Assembly (NCBI GenBank): GCA_046348585.1
Contig: JAXMDZ010000003.1
Span: 62,001 to 126,000 of the forward strand
Direction of reading: 5' to 3'
DNA length: 64,000 nt
Source of the DNA: JADZAI01 sp046348585
GTDB lineage: Bacteria > Pseudomonadota > Alphaproteobacteria > Micropepsales > Micropepsaceae
Part shown: positions 59,662-64,000 of the stretch, piece by piece
Position numbering within the stretch: position 1 is the first letter of the stretch
How the letters are laid out: each line of letters starts with the position of its first letter
The notes under the pieces: generated by a model
The model's input: only the letters and a program-made list of their open reading frames with translations
The model's database searches: none
Told to the model about the DNA's origin: nothing
Made by a program: the position numbers and the translations under genes

Positions 59662-60066
59662 TCAGCCCGGCAGGCGCTCGAACGTCGGCATGCCTTCGGG
59701 AATGCAGTGGAAGGGCTGTTTGTCGATGGTGAAGATCGCGATGTCGGGATTGCCCGCCGCCGCCGGATTGTCGAGCGAGCCGAGCTTGACGATGACGGCC
59801 GGAAATCCCTGCGGCCGGGTCACGACATGGGTGCCGCAATTGGCGCAGAATTCGCGCGTCACCGGATTGGGGATGTCGGTGCGGGCGAACTGTTTCGGCG
59901 CGCCCTTGGTGTAGGAGAAGCCGGTGATCGGCATGGCGACGAAAACGTTGGGCGAGCCGCCGGTGATGTACTGACATTCGCGGCAATGGCACTGGGCCTT
60001 CATCATCGGCTGGCCCTCGGCCGCATAGCGCAGCGCGCCGCAATAGCATCCGCCTTCGAGTTTCAT
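59662..60066 (-). CDS. GFA-family protein (glutathione-dependent formaldehyde-activating enzyme-like)
   Basis: 134 residues of the CENP-V/GFA zinc fold. Zinc-binding Cys residues: GGCYCGALRY, CHCRECQ and FCANCGTH, all intact. The prototype Gfa was proposed to speed glutathione-formaldehyde adduct formation, but most family members have no proven role. ATG 60066. It lies 89 bases after trxC on the same strand, so both may answer to redox or thiol stress. Confidence 0.9.
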   Translation of the reverse strand: MKLEGGCYCGALRYAAEGQPMMKAQCHCRECQYITGGSPNVFVAMPITGFSYTKGAPKQFARTDIPNPVTREFCANCGTHVVTRPQGFPAVIVKLGSLDNPAAAGNPDIAIFTIDKQPFHCIPEGMPTFERLPG

Positions 60067-60155
60067 GTCTCGCTCCCTCGCCGGCCGTTCGGCCGCGTCG
60101 TTTTCGATGGCGGCAGTTTGCGCCAATCGCGGCGCGAGGCCAGCGCGAATTCGCC

Positions 60156-60575
60156 TCAGGCGGCGAGCGCCCAGCGGCGCAGGAGGCCGAGATCGGCGAC
60201 CCCGGCATGGGTGGCGGCGACCTTGCCGTCCTTGAAGAGGTAGAGCGAGGGGATCGAGCGGATCGCATAGCGGGCCGCCAGTTCCCCTTCGGCGTCGACG
60301 TCGATCTTCACGAAGCGGGCCCTGGGTTCCAGCTCGGCCGCCGCCTTCTCGAAGATCGGCGCCATGGTGCGGCAGGGACCGCACCAGGCGGCCCAGAAAT
60401 CGACGATCACCGGAATGGAACTGGCGGCGATCTGGCGGTCGAAGGCGGCCTGCGTCAGCGCCGCCGGTTTACCGGTAAAGAGCGGCTGGCGGCACTTGCC
60501 GCATCTGGCGGCGCGCGCGTCGCGCTCCGGCGGCACACGGTTGGCGGACTGGCAATGGGGGCAAACGATCTGCAT
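60156..60575 (-). CDS. trxC: Thioredoxin 2 (TrxC-like)
   Basis: 139 residues. An N-terminal zinc-ribbon has C5/C8 and C25/C28 (IVCPHCQS, ARCGKCRQ), followed by the thioredoxin domain with active site WCGPC (C65, C68) and cis-Pro IPSLYLFKDG. This is the TrxC type, in which zinc release on oxidation alters the protein. It reduces protein disulfides and is often part of the peroxide response. ATG 60575. Confidence 0.95.
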   Translation of the reverse strand: MQIVCPHCQSANRVPPERDARAARCGKCRQPLFTGKPAALTQAAFDRQIAASSIPVIVDFWAAWCGPCRTMAPIFEKAAAELEPRARFVKIDVDAEGELAARYAIRSIPSLYLFKDGKVAATHAGVADLGLLRRWALAA

Positions 60576-60668
60576 GGCGCGCGGCCTTGGGGCTTGGCTC
60601 GCCCGTCATATGGGCGGCGGCGTGGCGCATTCAATGGCGGGGTGCGGCGGCACGGCCGGGGGAAGAAA

Positions 60669-60745
60669 TGGTCGGAGCGGCGGGATTCGAACCCACGACC
60701 CCCAGTCCCCCAGACTGATGCGCTACCAGGCTGCGCTACGCTCCG
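60669..60745 (-). tRNA. tRNA-Pro (anticodon GGG)
   Basis: 77-base tRNA on the minus strand with CCA encoded (60669-60671). Acceptor CGGAGCG/CGCTCCG pairs; the anticodon stem TCAGT/ACTGG encloses CTGGGGG with anticodon GGG; the T-arm GTGGG-TTCGAAT-CCCGC is intact. No variable-arm expansion. Confidence 0.96.
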
Positions 60746-60847
60746 ACCTTACGGGGGCGCGCCAGACCACCGGCCGGGCGCGAGGGCGCGGTTATAGGCG
60801 GGGGGCCGTCCGGGCGCAACGCCAGAAGCGCGCGCGGATAAAAGGAA

Positions 60848-61420
60848 TCAGCGCCCGCTCTTGGCGGCCTGAAGTTTCTGGTCGTAGTCGCGCTTCAGCG
60901 CCTTCAGCCGCGCGAAGAGGCGGGCGGCCATCTCGATCCGGTCGCCGGTAGCGGGGGGCGTTACGAGGGCCGGGGCGGCGGCGGGCGGCGGCTGCACCGC
61001 CGATACGACGGGGCGCGGCGCGGGCGGCGGCGCGGCAGGCGGGGTCTCGGCGCGCGGTTCGGCGGCGCGGGCCGCGGCGGCGACCCGGCGTCCGGCGGCG
61101 ACGACATGCTTCACGCCATGCTCGCGCAGGAGCTTCTGCACGCCCTTGATGGTGTAGCCGTCGCCGTGCAGCAGATGCTGGATGCCGCGCAGGAGATCGA
61201 CGTCGTCCGGGCGGTAGTAGCGTCGCCCGCCGCCGCGCTTCAGCGGACGGATCTGGGCGAACTTGCCCTCCCAGAAGCGCAGGACATGCTGGGGCACGTC
61301 GAGGTCGCTGGAGACCTCGCTGATCGTCCGGAACGCATCGGGCGATTTCTGGCCGGCCTGGCGTTCCTGCTCGCGCTCGGCATCGCTATGGGCGGCGAGG
61401 CCGCCCGGAACCTCGTCCAT
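60848..61420 (-). CDS. MerR-family DNA-binding protein
   Basis: 190 residues. It has an N-terminal MerR-type winged helix-turn-helix (TISEVSSDLDVPQHVLRFWEG and GGGRRYYRPDDVDLLRGIQHL) and then an Ala/Pro-rich C-terminal part with a coiled-coil end (ARLFARLKALKRDYDQKL) but no Cys metal site, so the effector is unknown. It starts on the stop codon of ihfA (TAATG overlap), giving the ihfA-merR pair seen in many alphaproteobacteria. Confidence 0.92.
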   Translation of the reverse strand: MDEVPGGLAAHSDAEREQERQAGQKSPDAFRTISEVSSDLDVPQHVLRFWEGKFAQIRPLKRGGGRRYYRPDDVDLLRGIQHLLHGDGYTIKGVQKLLREHGVKHVVAAGRRVAAAARAAEPRAETPPAAPPPAPRPVVSAVQPPPAAAPALVTPPATGDRIEMAARLFARLKALKRDYDQKLQAAKSGR

Positions 61421-61734
61421 TACGCCGGCGCGGCTCCCCGTTTCGTGGCCGCGTTGATCTGGTCCTTCAGGACGTGCGACGGCCGGAACAGCAGCACCTT
61501 GCGCGGTTCGATCGGCACTTCCTGGCCGGTCTTGGGGTTGCGCCCCACCCGGCCGCCCTTGGCGCGGACCAGGAACGTGCCGAACGAGGAGAGCTTGACC
61601 TGCTCGCCGCGGAGCAGGGCTTCGACCACTTCGTCGAGCACGCGCTCGACCAATGCGGCCGATTCGTTCCGCGACAGGCCGACCTCCTGATAGACGGCTT
61701 CGCTGAGGTCCGAGCGGGTCAGTGTCTTGGTCAT
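61420..61734 (-). CDS. ihfA: Integration host factor subunit alpha
   Basis: 104-residue nucleoid-associated, DNA-bending protein that pairs with IhfB. Signature ends and DNA-contact arm: VKLSSFGTFLVRAKGGRVGRNPKTGQEV with the intercalating Pro region (GRNPKTG) and EPRKVLLFRPSHVLK. The N-terminus (TKTLTRSDLSEAVYQEVGLSRNES) is typical of IhfA. ATG 61734. It starts the ihfA-merR pair and lies 103 bases downstream of fabH. Confidence 0.95.
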   Translation of the reverse strand: MTKTLTRSDLSEAVYQEVGLSRNESAALVERVLDEVVEALLRGEQVKLSSFGTFLVRAKGGRVGRNPKTGQEVPIEPRKVLLFRPSHVLKDQINAATKRGAAPA

Positions 61735-61837
61735 GGGGTGTCCTCGTTCCCGTGGGGAATCGGCGGTGACATGACTGAAACCGAAACATTTTCGGAAATC
61801 AATGGGATAGACGTTAAACCTCGTCCATCATCGCAGC

Positions 61838-62815
61838 CTACCAGCGGATCAGCGACGATCCCCAGGTGAATCCGCCGCCCATCGCCTCAAGCAGAACCAG
61901 GTCGTTCTCCTTCACGCGGCCGTCGGCGACCGCCTCGTGCAGGGCGAGCGGGATCGAGGCGGCGGAGGTGTTGCCGTGGCGGGCGACGGTCATCACCACC
62001 TTCTCGGGCGCGAGCCCGATCTTGCGGGCGGTGGCGTCGAGAATGCGCTTGTTGGCCTGGTGGGGCACGAACCAGTCGATGTCGGCGGCGGTGAGGTGGT
62101 TGGCCTCCAGCGCCGCCATGATCGCCCCGGAGATGTTGGTGACGGCGTGCTTGAAGACCTCACGGCCTTCCATGCGCAGGTGGCCGGTGGTCTGCGTGGT
62201 CGAGGGGCCGCCATCGACATAGAGGAGGTTGCGCAGCCGCCCGTCGGAATAGAGATGGCTGGAGAGGACGCCGCGATCGGCGGCCGTGCCCTGCCCCTGC
62301 CCGGCCCTCAGCACCAGCGCGCCCGCGCCGTCGCCGAAGAGGACGCAGGTCGTCCGGTCGGTCCAGTCGAGCAGGCGCGACATCGTTTCCGCGCCGACCA
62401 CGAGGACGGTTTCGGCCTGGCCGACCTTGATGAAGTTGTCGGCGACGTTGAGGGCATAGACGAAGCCCGAGCAGACGGCCTGGATGTCGAAGGCGGCCCC
62501 CCGTGTCATGCCGAGGCGGCGCTGGACGTGGGTGGCGGTCGCCGGAAACGTGTCGTCCGGGGTCGTCGTCGCCATGACGATGAGGTCGATCTCGGACGCC
62601 GCGACGCCCGCCGCCGCCAGCGCCGCTTCCGACGCCTTCACGGCGAGGTCGGAGGTCGTCTCGCCGTCGGCCGCCATGCGGCGTTCGGAGATGCCGGTGC
62701 GCTCGACGATCCATTCGTCGCTGGTGTCGACCATCCGGGCAAGGTCGGCGTTGGTGACGATCCGTTCGGGCAGATAGGCGCCCGTGCCCGCGACGATGGA
62801 CCTGCGAATGCTCAT
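61838..62815 (-). CDS. fabH: Beta-ketoacyl-ACP synthase III (FabH)
   Basis: 325-residue condensing enzyme starting fatty-acid synthesis from acetyl-CoA and malonyl-ACP. Catalytic Cys C115 (DIQAVCSGFVYAL), His in VPHQANKRI and Asn in ARHGNTSAASIP complete the triad. Length is standard. Its ATG at 62815 overlaps the plsX stop by four bases (ATGA), the classical plsX-fabH coupling. Confidence 0.97.
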   Translation of the reverse strand: MSIRRSIVAGTGAYLPERIVTNADLARMVDTSDEWIVERTGISERRMAADGETTSDLAVKASEAALAAAGVAASEIDLIVMATTTPDDTFPATATHVQRRLGMTRGAAFDIQAVCSGFVYALNVADNFIKVGQAETVLVVGAETMSRLLDWTDRTTCVLFGDGAGALVLRAGQGQGTAADRGVLSSHLYSDGRLRNLLYVDGGPSTTQTTGHLRMEGREVFKHAVTNISGAIMAALEANHLTAADIDWFVPHQANKRILDATARKIGLAPEKVVMTVARHGNTSAASIPLALHEAVADGRVKENDLVLLEAMGGGFTWGSSLIRW

Positions 62816-63906
62816 GCGGGCGGCGCGGCCTCGGGAGCCGGTTCGTCCGGCGCGGCAGGCGCGATGCGGGAGAGGACGCCGGAGACGCCCTTGATGTCGT
62901 CGGCGATGCGCTGGACCATGTTCTGCTTGGCCATGTCGACCGCCATGTCGATGGCGGCGGCGAAGCCGATGCCGTCGGTGCCGCCGTGGCTCTTCACCAC
63001 GATGCCGTTGAGGCCGAGGAAGACGCCGCCATTGACGCTGCGCGGGTCCATGCGGGCCTTGAGCACGCGGAACGCGCCGCCCGCGAGGAAGGCCCCGATC
63101 TTGGTCAGCAGCGAACGCTTCAGCGCCTCGCGCAGATAGAACGAGACGAGCTTGGCGGTGCCTTCGGCGGCCTTGAGGGCGATGTTGCCGGTGAAGCCGT
63201 CGGTCACCACGACATCGACCGTGCCGGCGCTGATGTCGTCGCCCTCGACGAAGCCGGCGAAGGCGATGTCGAGGCCGGCGTCGCGCAGGGTCTGGGCGGC
63301 GGCCTTGACCTGTTCGTTGCCCTTGACCTCTTCGCTGCCGATGTTGAGGAGGCCGACCGAGGGCGTCTTGAGGCCGAACACGGCGCGCGCGAAGGCCGCG
63401 CCCATGACGCCGAAATCGACGAGGTGGCGGGCTTCGGAGCCGACATTCGCGCCGACGTCGAGCACGACGCTCTGCCCGTGCATGGTCGGCCACAGCGCCG
63501 CGATGGCGGGCCGCGCGATGCCGTCGAGCGCGCGGAGCTGGAACTTGGACATCGCCATCAGCGCGCCGGTGTTGCCGGCCGAGACGGCGCCGGCGGCTTC
63601 GCCGGCCTTGACCGATTCGAGGGCGCGCCACATCGACGTCTCGCGTCCGCGGCGCAGCGCCTGGCTGGGCTTGTCGTCCATGCCGACGACATCGGGGGCG
63701 TGGCGGATCTCGGTGGCGGCGATCAGGCCGCCGTCGCCGGCCATCAGCCGTTCGAGTTCGCCCTTGTCGCCATGCAGAAGGAAGCGCACGCCCGGATGCC
63801 GGATGCGCGCGATGTCGATGCCGTCGAGCACCGCGCCGGGCGCGTTGTCGCCGCCCATCGCGTCGATCGACAGGACCAACTGGCCGGTCTTGGGCGCATC
63901 TGCCAT
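62812..63906 (-). CDS. plsX: Phosphate acyltransferase PlsX
   Basis: 364-residue peripheral membrane enzyme that makes acyl-phosphate from acyl-ACP for phospholipid synthesis. Visible PlsX blocks: SIDAMGGDNAPGAVLDGI at the N-terminus, GMDDKPSQALRRGRETSMWRAL, VSAGNTGALMAMSKF, LDVGANVGSEARHLVDFGVMG and VVTDGFTGNIALKAAEG. The C-terminal tail is Ala/Pro-rich, beyond the typical end. It sits between rpmF and fabH, a common bacterial gene order. Confidence 0.96.
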   Translation of the reverse strand: MADAPKTGQLVLSIDAMGGDNAPGAVLDGIDIARIRHPGVRFLLHGDKGELERLMAGDGGLIAATEIRHAPDVVGMDDKPSQALRRGRETSMWRALESVKAGEAAGAVSAGNTGALMAMSKFQLRALDGIARPAIAALWPTMHGQSVVLDVGANVGSEARHLVDFGVMGAAFARAVFGLKTPSVGLLNIGSEEVKGNEQVKAAAQTLRDAGLDIAFAGFVEGDDISAGTVDVVVTDGFTGNIALKAAEGTAKLVSFYLREALKRSLLTKIGAFLAGGAFRVLKARMDPRSVNGGVFLGLNGIVVKSHGGTDGIGFAAAIDMAVDMAKQNMVQRIADDIKGVSGVLSRIAPAAPDEPAPEAAPPA

Positions 63907-63927
63907 AGCGCGCGCCGCCTGCCGCCG

Positions 63928-64000
63928 TTAGTCGGAGGCCGCGACGACCTCACGGCCATCGTAATGGCCGCACTTGGCGCAGACGTGGTGGGGCCGCTTC
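63928..64000 (-). CDS. rpmF: 50S ribosomal protein L32, C-terminal end (5' part outside window)
   Basis: The last 73 bases on the minus strand encode the L32 C-terminus, with CAKCGHYDGREVV as the zinc-binding CxxC and the ending AASD-stop (TAA at 63928-63930). The frame continues past the window edge. The order rpmF-plsX-fabH confirms the identity. It lies 21 bases upstream of plsX. Confidence 0.93.
   Translation of the reverse strand, partial: KRPHHVCAKCGHYDGREVVAASD

Overview
This GC-rich 64 kb stretch is chromosomal DNA from an alphaproteobacterium. The evidence is conserved gene order: ntrY-ntrX-dat-hfq-hflX-mazG at the left end; rlpA, a D,D-carboxypeptidase, tmk, holB, then tatD and an MBL-fold hydrolase in the middle; and merR-like/ihfA/fabH/plsX/rpmF (all minus strand) at the right end. 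An exbB-exbD-tonB operon, a TonB-dependent receptor, OmpW and several lipoproteins show a Gram-negative envelope. The family cannot be fixed from sequence alone. There are two tRNA genes (Ser-TGA, Pro-GGG), no rRNA, no insertion sequence, no prophage and no CRISPR array.

Layout. 1-5.5 kb: nitrogen two-component system NtrYX (NtrY is cut by the window edge), D-amino-acid transaminase, Hfq, HflX and MazG. 5.5-8.6 kb: a GPH-type sugar transporter divergent from a phytanoyl-CoA-dioxygenase-like enzyme, then an FMN reductase. 8.6-13 kb: a TonB block on the minus strand, made of exbB (with an Ala/Pro repeat domain), exbD, tonB, a terminator, and two secreted proteins each built of three TonB C-terminal-like domains. 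13.3-19.8 kb: the housekeeping block MBL hydrolase, tatD, holB, tmk, dac and rlpA, with a luciferase-like oxidoreductase on the opposite strand where metG often lies in relatives. 19.9-24.5 kb: MmgE/PrpD protein, small secreted protein, tRNA-Ser, a large orphan protein and a Rieske oxygenase. 24.7-31.2 kb: ahpCF peroxide defence, then an alpha/beta hydrolase plus TonB receptor divergent from an AraC regulator, with a 10-bp inverted repeat between them. 31.3-43.6 kb: DUF885 peptidase-like protein, SelO, a stand-alone LigD-type primase-polymerase, an S9 peptidase, OmpW, an extradiol dioxygenase, a metal-binding HMA protein, a TonB-like anchored orphan, a tandem palindromic repeat array, a histidine phosphatase and a CaiB-type CoA-transferase/racemase.

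43.7-64 kb: lipoprotein, acyltransferase plus SDR, DsbA-like protein, alkyl-sulfatase-like MBL enzyme, a second palindromic repeat array, enolase, MAPEG protein overlapping a crotonase, CoA-binding protein, O-acetylhomoserine sulfhydrylase, two look-alike small membrane proteins, heme A synthase, DUF2842, amidase, patatin lipoprotein, a Cys-rich PEPT-repeat protein, GFA protein, thioredoxin 2, tRNA-Pro and the ihfA/fabH/plsX/rpmF cluster.

Most genes are ordinary. The parts that stand out are the concentration of TonB C-terminal-like domains in soluble secreted proteins beside exbBD-tonB, the orphan helical protein beside tRNA-Ser, the isolated Prim-Pol, a crotonase without its catalytic glutamates, and two short-period arrays of the same palindromic repeat.
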